A DNA stretch of 30,209 nucleotides. Source: Chryseobacterium joostei (GTDB taxonomy: Bacteria; Bacteroidota; Bacteroidia; Flavobacteriales; Weeksellaceae). Numbering within the stretch: position 1 is the first letter of the stretch; each line of letters starts with the position of its first letter. Positions 13,677-20,252 of the stretch are shown in pieces. Both the position numbers and the translations under genes were made by a program. The stretch lies in contig NZ_CP033927.1 in NCBI RefSeq assembly GCF_003815775.1, positions 1 through 30,209 on the forward strand, read 5' to 3'. A model generated the notes under the pieces. The model did not search any database. It saw only the letters and a list, made by a program, of their open reading frames with translations, and was not told where the DNA came from.

Positions 13677-14243
13677 TTAATACCATGAACTCCAACTTAA
13701 TTTTGAGCCATCGTATTTAGAAGCGTCCTGCACCTCATTTATTTTTACAGATGCATATTTTGTAATTCTCTTTTGAAAAGGTTCTCCCCTTAGAATTTCT
13801 TTATTTGGTGTGCAAGTTCCGTGGTCTTGACCTTCATACTCCCTATTCTGACCGATTTCTTGAAGGGTAACCGTTGAATTAGTTCGGCTTATTACCAGGT
13901 AAAAATTAATGTTCGTTTGCTCATACCCCCAACTCGAATAAAGGACTGTTCCCTCCTGGATGGCATCAGCTATTTTTTTTCTATTGTCAAAGAATTCCTT
14001 TTTCTTTTCTGCAGTTTTATTTAAGACATCTTTTATACCTGCTATTTTCTCCGCTCTGCTATCTTCTGAAATAGTTCTATTGTAGTATGCAGGATTAATT
14101 TTCCTTCCACTAAAAACCATATAATAAAAGCAATCTAGCTTTTCAAAAGTAACTATTAAATTGCCTTCAAAATCTTCATTGTTAATATTTGTTGCGCCTT
14201 GAGTATATAAGCTTATGACCTCTTGTCTAGTTCTTTTTTTCAT
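13677..14243 (-). CDS. Hypothetical plasmid protein
   Basis: This 188-residue soluble protein has two parts. The N-terminal half (1-95) has a basic start, a strand-rich middle (LIVTFEKLDCFYYMVFSGRK) and a helix (LNKTAEKKKEFFDNRKKIAD). The C-terminal half includes GTVLYSSWGYEQTNINFYLV and VTLQEIG. That segment resembles a small beta domain (start xxxLYSSWGYdQTN) that I recall from unnamed accessory proteins of many plasmids; no function is known to me. It lies between ssb and another unknown, with the shared operator motif 28 nt upstream of its ATG (14241-14243). A role in establishment after transfer is inferred from position only. Confidence 0.7.
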   Translation of the reverse strand: MKKRTRQEVISLYTQGATNINNEDFEGNLIVTFEKLDCFYYMVFSGRKINPAYYNRTISEDSRAEKIAGIKDVLNKTAEKKKEFFDNRKKIADAIQEGTVLYSSWGYEQTNINFYLVISRTNSTVTLQEIGQNREYEGQDHGTCTPNKEILRGEPFQKRITKYASVKINEVQDASKYDGSKLSWSSWY

Positions 14244-14270
14244 AATATTTTTATTTAATTATTTTAATTA

Positions 14271-14292
14271 TTTTAGTTAAATAACTTAATTT
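14271..14292 (-). promoter_or_regulatory. Shared accessory operator/promoter motif, copy 4
   Basis: AGTTAAATAACTTAATT, 28-49 nt upstream of the ATG at 14243. It is the same sequence as the copy upstream of ssb. It overlaps the A-run leading into the hairpin at 14294. Confidence 0.65.
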
Positions 14293-14293
14293 A

Positions 14294-14314
14294 AAAGGGG
14301 AATTTCACCCCTTT
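14294..14314 (-). terminator. Hairpin at the end of gene 14313-14786
   Basis: AAAGGGG and CCCCTTT pair around AATTTCA, overlapping the stop codon at 14313. On the minus strand it is followed by TTTTAAATT, so it may be a weak terminator or attenuator between two genes of the run. Confidence 0.5.
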
Positions 14315-14786
14315 ATTTTATTTTTTTAAGATAAATTTCTCCTGGTTCTCTGTCTCCGTAAACATGTGTTACAGACACTACTTCATAAAGAGTAGTACCA
14401 AACTTAAAATTCTCTTCTTTTTTCGGTGGAGAAAAGAAATGTTCATCCGAGATAAATTTTCTTTTTTTCCCTTCTCTTACTTCATACACGTAATACATTC
14501 TTTCCATCCTCATGCATATTTCAGATACTAATTCCGCCATTAAACTTTCTTTCCATTGATTTTCTGGAAAAATCGGCGGTAACCCTGGATTTGATAATGA
14601 TTTAAAAAATCTTCTGTCCAATAAATCATCCAGGTAAATTTTTAAAGAGTCATTGGTATCATTTTCATTTATAAGGCTTATTTTATGGTTTCCATGCTCT
14701 AACTCTTGCACGTCATTAATGATAAAAATCTTTCCTGTGCTTACTAATTTAAACTTAGTATTTAATAATTGCTTTTTAGTTCTCAT
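14313..14786 (-). CDS. Hypothetical protein, first gene after repeat copy 2
   Basis: This 157-residue soluble protein is unrecognised. The N-terminal 60 residues are beta-rich (FKLVSTGKIFIINDVQEL, HKISLINEN, LKIYLDDLLDRRFF) and could be a small barrel. A Pro-rich stretch (LSNPGLPPIFPEN) leads to a helix (LMAELVSEICMRMERMYYV), and another strand region (TTLYEVVSVTHVYGD) follows. No catalytic or metal motif is seen. Its ATG (14784-14786) lies 5 nt from the end of repeat copy 2, so transcription and translation signals for it must be inside the repeat. Confidence 0.65.
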   Translation of the reverse strand: MRTKKQLLNTKFKLVSTGKIFIINDVQELEHGNHKISLINENDTNDSLKIYLDDLLDRRFFKSLSNPGLPPIFPENQWKESLMAELVSEICMRMERMYYVYEVREGKKRKFISDEHFFSPPKKEENFKFGTTLYEVVSVTHVYGDREPGEIYLKKIK

Positions 14787-14790
14787 ACGT

Positions 14791-15382
14791 TTATATTTTT
14801 AAAAATTATTTGCTTTGTTTTCGAGGACAATCTGTTTTTCCTGAGAGATGGAGAGTCCTTTTGAAAAAGCATACTTAATGCTGTTTTTTTTGTTGTTCCG
14901 GTGATGTCAAAGAACGCAGCTCTTATTTACTTGCTTCGTTACTGAGGATTCGTTTTTCTGTGCCAATTAACCATGAAATTTTCTAGGGCTAAAAATGGGA
15001 AAGGTGTCAGGCGTAGTTTTTTGTGGAAGGTTTGATTTTTTTTTTAGCCAAAAAAAAAATTGAATACCCAAAAAACTATCTAGCAGAAAAATTTTTATCA
15101 CTATAAAATTTCAAATTTGCACAAAGAAAATCGTTATCATTCAGTAACAAAGAAGTGAGTGAATAAGAGCTGCAAGGGTTCTTTGTATCATCAACCGGGG
15201 CGACAAAAAAAACAAACATTAAGGCTTTTTCAAAAGAGGACTTTCCATGATTAAAAAAATTCCAAAACTTAAACCAGGAAGGGAAAGGAGGGGAGGGTTT
15301 AGGTTTTGTCCTTATGGATTCCGGGAGAAGTTTTCCCTGGGGACTTAGCCAGGGAAAAGCAAAGGGAAATTTTCTTCCGGAT
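14791..15382. repeat. 592-bp direct repeat, copy 2, with giant foldback
   Basis: Nearly identical to 12455-13046, offset by 2336-2337 bp and in the same orientation. The foldback occupies about 14848-15247 (centre near 15047), followed by the G-run tract and the 10-bp stem (15331-15340/15349-15358). Identity ends sharply at TTCCGGAT in both copies; the flanks (purine-rich and AAAAAACAC after copy 1, GGGTGAAGC after copy 2) are unrelated. The other end stops 5 nt before the ATG of the minus gene at 14786. Confidence 0.9.
14801..14831 (-). promoter_or_regulatory. Candidate minus-strand promoter at the edge of repeat copy 2
   Basis: ATTG (14831-14828) and TAATTTTT (14808-14801) are separated by 19 nt, the same as in copy 1. 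The -7 box lies about 15 nt before the ATG at 14786, giving a very short leader. It would drive the run 14786 to ssb. Confidence 0.45.
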
Positions 15383-15528
15383 GGGTGAAGCTTGGCAGCG
15401 TTAGGAATTGAGCGGTATGTTTGAAATCCTTTTTTTTGAGAAAAATAAATAAATAAATAAAAAAGTCCAAAGAGATAATTCTCGAAAAAAAAGATTGAGT
15501 AGCGAAAGTCCGACCTTTAGGGAACGCC
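15383..15528. other. Intergenic segment after repeat copy 2
   Basis: No gene is seen. It contains an imperfect AGGA/TCCT hairpin followed by eight Ts (about 15402-15438, a weak plus-strand terminator), an AAAT tandem run (about 15443-15460), a copy of AGTCCAAAGAGATA (15464-15477), and a perfect 7-bp stem TTTAGGG-AACG-CCCTAAA (15516-15533) overlapping the stop codon of the next minus gene. Confidence 0.6.
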
Positions 15529-15762
15529 CTAAATTTGTTTAATATAGACCGTATTTCCTTCTATCTTATCTATCTTGGTGTAAATCTTCCTTTTAGGTTC
15601 TTCCATATCAAAATCAATCTGTTTACCGACTTGAGGAAAATCATTTTCTTCCATTCCTCCAACTACAATAATAATACCCCTAGGAATAATAATAGTTTTA
15701 CCTAGTTTACCTGGAACTTTCAAAATTTCTTTAACTGCAAATTGTACTTTCTTTTTACTCAT
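15529..15762 (-). CDS. Small hypothetical protein
   Basis: This 77-residue protein (from MSKKKVQ) is basic and beta-rich: strands VQFAVKEILKV, KTIIIPRGIIIVVGG, KQIDFDMEE, KIYTKIDKIEG and TVYIKQI suggest a small five-stranded barrel. It is unrecognised. The frame is open for 12 more codons upstream (to 15798), but MQFCFINLKFNI looks like intergenic sequence read through, so I use the ATG at 15760-15762. It is divergent from the transglycosylase gene, with a TTACGG/CCGTAA hairpin (15817-15832) between them. Confidence 0.6.
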   Translation of the reverse strand: MSKKKVQFAVKEILKVPGKLGKTIIIPRGIIIVVGGMEENDFPQVGKQIDFDMEEPKRKIYTKIDKIEGNTVYIKQI

Positions 15763-15816
15763 AATGTTAAACTTTAAATTAATAAAGCAAAACTGCAAAA
15801 AGAAAAATCAAAAGCC

Positions 15817-15832
15817 TTACGGAAACCCGTAA
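15817..15832. promoter_or_regulatory. TTACGG hairpin in the divergent intergenic region
   Basis: TTACGG-AAAC-CCGTAA forms a 6-bp stem. A related hairpin with a 7-bp stem, ATTACGG-TTTC-CCGTAAT, lies at 16843-16860 on the far side of the transglycosylase gene. Similar palindromes flanking one gene may be binding sites of the same regulator, possibly the XRE protein at 16902. Confidence 0.4.
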
Positions 15833-15914
15833 ACAATGGAAAAAAACCTAAAAAAACATAAATAATCCTATTAAAAAAGAAGGAAAAAAACCTATTAATT
15901 CACTATATTTGAAT

Positions 15915-16805
15915 ATGATAAGAGCTACTATATTTCTTTCGATTATTACCCTTCCACTTGTTTTAAAAAGCCAGGAAAAAGAGTCATTTATTAAATATAA
16001 TGAATCTTATATAAAAAGTTTAGGAGAAGACAATGAAATAATAGAGACTTTAGAAGAATCTACATATAAAGAAAGATTTAATTATCTTAATGCAAATACA
16101 CCCTTACCGATTGACTATAATGATGTGACTTATACCTATGTTAAGAAATATTTGTCTTATAGATGGTATGGAAAAATAATAGGACTTTCGAGCTATTATT
16201 TCCCATTATTTGAAAAAAAACTTGCTCAATATGGTTTACCATTAGAATTAAAATATTTAGCAGTAGTGGAGAGTGCATTGAACCCCAGGGCAACCTCTTG
16301 GGTAGGAGCTGCAGGATTATGGCAATTTATGCCGGCAACCGGTAATCAATATGGAATAAAAAAAAATGACTATATAAATATCTTTTATGACCCTGTAGGC
16401 AATACGGACTCTGCAGTAAGATATTTAAAGGATTTATATTTGGAATTGGGGGATTGGAACTTAGCGATATCAGGTTATAACTGTGGTGCTGGAAACGTAA
16501 GAAAGGCAATAAGAAAGGCGGGAAGTAAGAATTATTGGAAAGTTCGTCCATATCTTCCGAAAGAAACACAAGCCTATGTGCCTTCATTTATAGCGGTTAA
16601 TTATTTATTCAACTTCTATAAAATGCACAATTTCAAACCTTCATATTTTAAACATTCTTTTCTTGACATGACAATAATAAAAGTTAATGAACAAACTTCC
16701 CTCCAGGAATTAGGAAAAAAGTTTGATTATAAACTTTTAAAATTTGCCAATCCTCAATTCACCACGAGTACAGTTCCAAAAGGAGCAATAGTGTATGTAA
16801 AGTAA
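15915..16805 (+). CDS. Lytic transglycosylase, MltD/SLT family
   Basis: This enzyme (296 residues from the ATG at 15915) cleaves the glycan strands of peptidoglycan. In a conjugative element it is the likely VirB1-like component that opens the wall for the transfer channel. A signal peptide covers residues 1-18 (IRATIFLSIITLPLVLKS). The SLT domain (about 95-215) has the catalytic glutamate in VVESALNPRATS (Glu119), then GAAGLWQFMPATG and the SGYNCGAGNVRKAI motif, as in family 1F (MltD). The C-terminal 40 residues, with VNEQTSLQELGKKFDYKLLK, look like one LysM-type wall-binding repeat. The frame also allows a TTG start at 15909. TATATTTG (15904-15911) matches the -7 box but lies so close to the ATG that the message would be almost leaderless. 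It lies outside the tra operon. Confidence 0.92.
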   Translation: MIRATIFLSIITLPLVLKSQEKESFIKYNESYIKSLGEDNEIIETLEESTYKERFNYLNANTPLPIDYNDVTYTYVKKYLSYRWYGKIIGLSSYYFPLFEKKLAQYGLPLELKYLAVVESALNPRATSWVGAAGLWQFMPATGNQYGIKKNDYINIFYDPVGNTDSAVRYLKDLYLELGDWNLAISGYNCGAGNVRKAIRKAGSKNYWKVRPYLPKETQAYVPSFIAVNYLFNFYKMHNFKPSYFKHSFLDMTIIKVNEQTSLQELGKKFDYKLLKFANPQFTTSTVPKGAIVYVK

Positions 16806-16842
16806 GAGTAATTATTTCTTTGGACTTTTTTGTTTATTTATA

Positions 16843-16860
16843 ATTACGGTTTCCCGTAAT
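16843..16860. promoter_or_regulatory. ATTACGG hairpin upstream of the XRE gene
   Basis: ATTACGG-TTTC-CCGTAAT, a 7-bp stem, lies 42 nt upstream of the XRE start and 38 nt after the transglycosylase stop. It has no T-run, so an operator is more likely than a terminator. Confidence 0.4.
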
Positions 16861-16880
16861 ATTCTATCTTACATATAAAA

Positions 16881-16888
16881 TACTTTTG
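16881..16888 (+). promoter_or_regulatory. Candidate -7 box of the XRE gene
   Basis: TACTTTTG matches TAnnTTTG and ends 13 nt before the ATG at 16902. No -33 TTG is seen at the expected distance. Confidence 0.4.
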
Positions 16889-16901
16889 AAGAAATAATGA
16901 T

Positions 16902-17282
16902 ATGAAAAAAGAAAAACTCCGATATATACGAAAATTAAAAGGATACTCACAGAGAGAACTTGCAGAAATTATTTTTACAGAGGTTTCAAATTATAGCAGA
17001 AAAGAAACTGGTACTGTTAAAATTTCTCGTTCTGAGTGGATTAAATTAGCTCAATTTCTTGAAGTTCCTTTAGAAGAAATTTATCAGTCTGATAGTCTAG
17101 GAAAAAAACCGATAGATGCCTATACTGCCAATTTGGAGCATGAAATTATCATACTTGAAAGCGAACTCCTAAACTTATATTTTTATGAAAAAGCTAATTC
17201 TATTTTAAAAGAAGAGAATATATATTTGAAACGAGAAAATGAAAGGCTAAAATTAGAACTTGATTATTTTAAAAGAAAATAG
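16902..17282 (+). CDS. XRE-family transcriptional regulator with C-terminal coiled coil
   Basis: This 126-residue protein has an N-terminal helix-turn-helix of the Cro/C1 type in residues 3-62: LRYIRKLKGYSQRELAEII, then EVSNYSRKETGTVKISRSEW and LAQFLEVPLEEIY. Residues 75-126 are a long heptad-patterned helix (LEHEIIILESELLNLY and EENIYLKRENERLKLELDYF), likely a dimerisation coiled coil. It is probably a repressor or activator of element genes. It lies between the transglycosylase and the predicted small RNA, and the stop codon is embedded in a terminator hairpin. Candidate targets by position are the TTACGG hairpins (15817, 16843) or the tra operator at 27327, without direct evidence. Confidence 0.85.
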   Translation: MKKEKLRYIRKLKGYSQRELAEIIFTEVSNYSRKETGTVKISRSEWIKLAQFLEVPLEEIYQSDSLGKKPIDAYTANLEHEIIILESELLNLYFYEKANSILKEENIYLKRENERLKLELDYFKRK

Positions 17283-17300
17283 CCGGGATCTATCCCGGCT
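17281..17300 (+). terminator. Hairpin at the end of the XRE gene
   Basis: AGCCGGGAT and ATCCCGGCT are exact 9-bp arms around CT. The stem includes the last base of the stop codon. The following sequence has only a weak T-tract (GTAATTTT), so termination may be partial. One of the few GATC sites of the window lies in it. Confidence 0.65.
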
Positions 17301-17342
17301 ACAATAGTAATTTTAAACTTAATTTATGAGAAATTAAGCTCG

Positions 17343-17372
17343 TTGTAAAATTACCTTTTTTTTATATATTTG
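17343..17372 (+). promoter_or_regulatory. Full Bacteroidota promoter of the predicted small RNA
   Basis: TTG at 17343-17345 and TATATTTG at 17365-17372 are separated by exactly 19 nt, matching the -33/-7 consensus. No plus-strand gene follows. Confidence 0.75.
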
Positions 17373-17375
17373 CAT

Positions 17376-17459
17376 TACTTTAAAAGTGGTAATAATAGCA
17401 CCATTTTTTTTAGCTTTAAATTTACACGAGACCGGGTTTTAGTAGCCCCGGTCTTTTTT
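17376..17459 (+). ncRNA. Predicted small RNA of about 84 nt
   Basis: A complete promoter (17343-17372) is followed within 90 nt by a strong intrinsic terminator (stem GACCGGG 17430-17436 with CCCGGTC 17447-17453, then six Ts). No open reading frame lies between them: the only protein-coding direction downstream is minus. The 5' part can form a small hairpin (TGGT/ACCA near 17386-17403), followed by a U-rich single-stranded segment (CCATTTTTTTT) and then the terminator. This is the layout of a trans-acting bacterial sRNA. The start is estimated from the -7 box. It matches no RNA family I recognise. Confidence 0.6.
17430..17459 (+). terminator. Intrinsic terminator of the small RNA
   Basis: GACCGGG and CCCGGTC form a 7-bp GC-rich stem with a 10-base loop followed by TTTTTT. 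It points toward the convergent tra operon. Confidence 0.85.
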
Positions 17460-17466
17460 ATAAAAA

Positions 17467-17490
17467 AAGGTCTCCTAATTAGGAGACCTT
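17467..17490 (-). terminator. Terminator of the tra operon
   Basis: A perfect 24-bp palindrome, arms AAGGTCTCCTAA and TTAGGAGACCTT, lies 5 nt after the stop of the last tra gene (17496). On the minus strand it is followed by seven Ts. Confidence 0.92.
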
Positions 17491-17495
17491 AATTT

Positions 17496-18956
17496 TTACA
17501 TTTGACTGAAACTAACAGGGACTGTAACAGAATTTGATATTGTTTGTCCTGTATTAGTAAATACTTCTACTTTTAAAATCCCGCTAGTAGGTGGGTTTGG
17601 TATATTGTCGTACAAAGAGAAAGTACGCCATAGAACCTGTCCGGTTTGAAAAGTTTGTCCTTGAACGTCTAAACTAGGACCATTTACATTTTCAGTGAAA
17701 TCATAAGAATGAAGTTCAGTCCCATGATACCAGCTAATTGTATATTTTACGTTGGTAATTTGTGTAGCTCCTGCGGATTGGGCTTTTAATGTTCTATTGA
17801 ATCCCATAAGATACATTCTCATTAATGCTCCCTGAACTTGAAATTTTAGGTCAATACTTCCTGATAAAGTTCCTACGAACTGAATTGCAGGAGATACTGT
17901 AATATTAAAAGATTTTATTTCACTTTCGTTTCCAAATTCATCTTGAGCCTGAAAATTCAATGTATAAGTTCCTTGTTCTAAAGCTTTAAAATCATAGCTA
18001 AATGAATTATTAACCATAGCATAACTGATATAAGCATTATTGGTAGTTTGAATAGCATTTGGATTGCTATTACTACTTGATGAAATCCAAGTCTTGTACT
18101 TAATCGTACTATTTGAAGTAGATGGAGTTTTTTTAATCACTCCTGTTAAGTTCATTTGTGTATTAGGACTTACAGTTGTAGCATTCAAATTTAAACTCTC
18201 TATTACTATTTGTCTTGCTTCAATAGTTTGTTGTATTTCATAATCTTTTGACACTGTAGCGTTACTAATCGTATAATGAAGAGCTACTTGCCCGGAAACA
18301 TTAGTACTTAAAGTTGTAGTGAATGATGCTATATTATTGATTGGATATTCTTGTCCTATTACAGCAGGAACCCCATTAAATTTAATTGTTCCATTATAGT
18401 CAGTAAATTTAATTTTAAAGCCTGTTGCAGGAGTATTGGCATTTGGAGTAATTTTCATTGTATAAATACTCTCGTCTGATTGCCAAATTTGTGCTGTTCC
18501 TCCTATGTATGTATGAGCAAATTCAGATAATCCATATTTTAAGGAAAACTCTTCATCTTTAGAAGTTCCTTTTTCATTTTTAACAGAAAACTTGATAATA
18601 TGGTCACCTGCTACAGTTCCCGTATATTCAAATGTATTGTTCTGCTCTGTAAATGTATATTCCTGATTAGGATTAAGAACTACACCATTTAATTTTAAAG
18701 TTCCTGTTAAATTAGATGTAAATTTGAAAGTTGTTTTAAGCGTTTCAAATTTATAATTTGGTTTTATATTGAATTTTATTTGGTTTTGTTCGCCAATAGC
18801 TTTTTCAATAAAATATGTGTCTCTTTCTATTGAAAAACCAAATTGTCCTCCATTAGTAGTTTCTTCCCAATCTCCATCCTGGGAACATGATTGAATAGAA
18901 ACGACAGTTAATGTTATAGCTAAAAATAATGCTAATAATTTAAATATTTTGTTCAT
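17496..18956 (-). CDS. traQ: TraQ-like multi-domain lipoprotein
   Basis: This 486-residue protein closes the tra operon where traQ lies in Bacteroides conjugative transposons. An N-terminal signal ends in a lipobox (SIQSC), so Cys24 should be lipidated and the protein anchored to the outer membrane. Residues about 38-140 and 150-245 are related beta-sandwich (Ig-like) units with the DUF3872/TraQ pattern: a strand, then GTLKLNGVVLNPNQEYTF in the first and GTIKFNGVPAVIGQEYPI in the second. Two or more further Ig-like units follow (about 250-355 and 358-486). Known TraQ proteins are about 150-170 residues with one such domain, so this one is expanded about threefold. It could be a surface adhesin or outer channel component. 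Confidence 0.7.
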   Translation of the reverse strand: MNKIFKLLALFLAITLTVVSIQSCSQDGDWEETTNGGQFGFSIERDTYFIEKAIGEQNQIKFNIKPNYKFETLKTTFKFTSNLTGTLKLNGVVLNPNQEYTFTEQNNTFEYTGTVAGDHIIKFSVKNEKGTSKDEEFSLKYGLSEFAHTYIGGTAQIWQSDESIYTMKITPNANTPATGFKIKFTDYNGTIKFNGVPAVIGQEYPINNIASFTTTLSTNVSGQVALHYTISNATVSKDYEIQQTIEARQIVIESLNLNATTVSPNTQMNLTGVIKKTPSTSNSTIKYKTWISSSSNSNPNAIQTTNNAYISYAMVNNSFSYDFKALEQGTYTLNFQAQDEFGNESEIKSFNITVSPAIQFVGTLSGSIDLKFQVQGALMRMYLMGFNRTLKAQSAGATQITNVKYTISWYHGTELHSYDFTENVNGPSLDVQGQTFQTGQVLWRTFSLYDNIPNPPTSGILKVEVFTNTGQTISNSVTVPVSFSQM

Positions 18957-18969
18957 AATTTAATGTTTG

Positions 18970-19542
18970 TTAGTTAATATAAAATTTTAGTCCAGTAAAA
19001 ATTGCGTAGTTTGATTTAGAAAATTTTGATTTTATATCATAAAATTGAGTGTAGTTTCCAATTAAAGATATTTTTCTTGCTAAGACTATTTCTAATTCTG
19101 CAGAACCAGATATTCCATATACAAATCCCGTTACTTTTTCAGGTATTATTGCATTAAATTTTGGGTCTCTTTCCTTTCCTTCATTTACTTTCTCATAAGC
19201 TGCAAATGCTCCTACATAAGCATTAATAAAAACAGGATAAAGACCTTCATACGAATATCCTCCGGAAATATTTAGTCCATACTTTTCATACGGTAGTAAC
19301 TGATTTCCGGTATATTTAACATTAGTTTTGTGATAAAATACTTCTGCTTTTGCTAAAAATCCCTTATCTCCTAAAACATGATTATAACCTGCTATTGCCA
19401 TGAAAGAGTTCTTTTTTAGTGAGTCTCCTGATGGAATAAATCCATAAGCAGCATGGATTCCACTTTGTTCAGCTCTTCTCCCTTGTGCGTTAAATAATAA
19501 TGCGATAAATAATAGTACAATTATATATAATCTCTTTTTCAT
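18970..19542 (-). CDS. traO: Conjugal transfer outer-membrane protein TraO
   Basis: This 190-residue protein has a signal peptide (residues 1-21, MKKRLYIIVLLFIALLFNAQG). The remainder alternates short amphipathic strands ending in aromatics (GIHAAYGFIP, SFMAIAGYNHVLG, FLAKAEVFYHKTNV, YGLNISGGYSYEG, PVFINAYVGAFAAYEK, ISLIGNYTQFYDI), and its last strand ends in FYIN. That is an eight-stranded outer-membrane barrel of the TraO family (PF10626). Its place between traN and traQ agrees. It probably helps build the outer-membrane part of the channel. Spacing to neighbours is 7 nt upstream and 13 nt downstream. Confidence 0.85.
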   Translation of the reverse strand: MKKRLYIIVLLFIALLFNAQGRRAEQSGIHAAYGFIPSGDSLKKNSFMAIAGYNHVLGDKGFLAKAEVFYHKTNVKYTGNQLLPYEKYGLNISGGYSYEGLYPVFINAYVGAFAAYEKVNEGKERDPKFNAIIPEKVTGFVYGISGSAELEIVLARKISLIGNYTQFYDIKSKFSKSNYAIFTGLKFYIN

Positions 19543-19549
19543 AACTTCT

Positions 19550-20245
19550 TTAGTTTACATATTCAGCTCCTAAAATGTAGGATGGTTTTATTTCTAATGT
19601 GATATTTCTCTCTCCTTCGTTTTCACTTAATACAGCATTTAGCTTTTTATTTTCATTGATTGTGAATTTATCAAATACATAAACTATTTTCTGTTTAGTT
19701 TTTTTGGATATCGTTTCAGGTTGGTTAGTCCAAATTGGTAGAAAAATTTTTTCCTGGGTATCAAAGTCTTGCTCTGACTTTATGCCTTTTTTATTTTTTT
19801 TCTCATCAATCGGACTTGTTATAAAACTGATACTTTGAAGGTCATAATTAATATTACTACGATTAGCTATTTCCAACATTATAAAAATTTTCCCATTGGC
19901 TGAGTAAACTCCTTTTACAAAGCCTTCTATACCTCTTAATAAAGCTGAGTTCCGGTTGTTAATCCATCCTTTTTTCTTTAGAATTTTTTGTGCTGTTTTC
20001 TCATAAACTGGGCTTTCTTCTACAACTAAATTCTTTTTTTCTTCTACTGCAGGTAAAACTTCTGCAGGGGGAGCCTCTGTCTGCTCTTTTGGTTCTGCAG
20101 CAACTATTGCTGCAGGAGTTTCATTTACTTTCTTCTTAATAACAGAAGATTTTTTAACTGACTTCTTGTGAGTGTTTTTTTTCTTTTGCTGAGCAAAACA
20201 TAAAACACTTGCCACAAGGAAAATTGACATTGCTAATTTTCTCAT
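19550..20245 (-). CDS. traN: TraN-like (DUF4138) protein with shortened N-terminus
   Basis: TraN is the VirB9-like protein that, with TraM, forms the outer core ring of the Bacteroidota type IV system. This 231-residue protein has a signal peptide (about 1-18, CFAQ cleavage). A Lys/Ala/Pro/Glu-rich linker follows (20-85), then a domain matching the C-terminal half of DUF4138: GIEGFVKGVYSANGKIFIML, EIANRSNINYDL, VYVFDKFTINENKKL and ITLEIKPSY. The usual TraN is about 300 residues with an N-terminal beta domain before this region; here that domain is absent and the linker takes its place. Order in the operon (after traM, before traO) supports the call. Confidence 0.8.
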   Translation of the reverse strand: MRKLAMSIFLVASVLCFAQQKKKNTHKKSVKKSSVIKKKVNETPAAIVAAEPKEQTEAPPAEVLPAVEEKKNLVVEESPVYEKTAQKILKKKGWINNRNSALLRGIEGFVKGVYSANGKIFIMLEIANRSNINYDLQSISFITSPIDEKKNKKGIKSEQDFDTQEKIFLPIWTNQPETISKKTKQKIVYVFDKFTINENKKLNAVLSENEGERNITLEIKPSYILGAEYVN

Positions 20246-20252
20246 TTTTGAT

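Larger units (their letters stand above)
15443..16845. repeat. Inverted pair of extended AGTCCAAAGA motif around two genes
   Basis: The left copy at about 15453-15480 has AAATAAATAAAAAAGTCC running into AAAGAGATAATT. The right copy at about 16811-16842 reads the same way on the minus strand (AAATAAACAAAAAAGTCC, then AAAGAAATAATT). They match in about 28 of 30 positions and enclose the small gene 15529-15762 and the transglycosylase gene. A shorter pair encloses 6355-7014. Confidence 0.55.

Noticed and set aside
12455..15382. Repeats as an insertion sequence, retron or group II intron
   Set aside because: There is no transposase or reverse transcriptase in the repeats or nearby, and no visible target-site duplications at the sharp borders.
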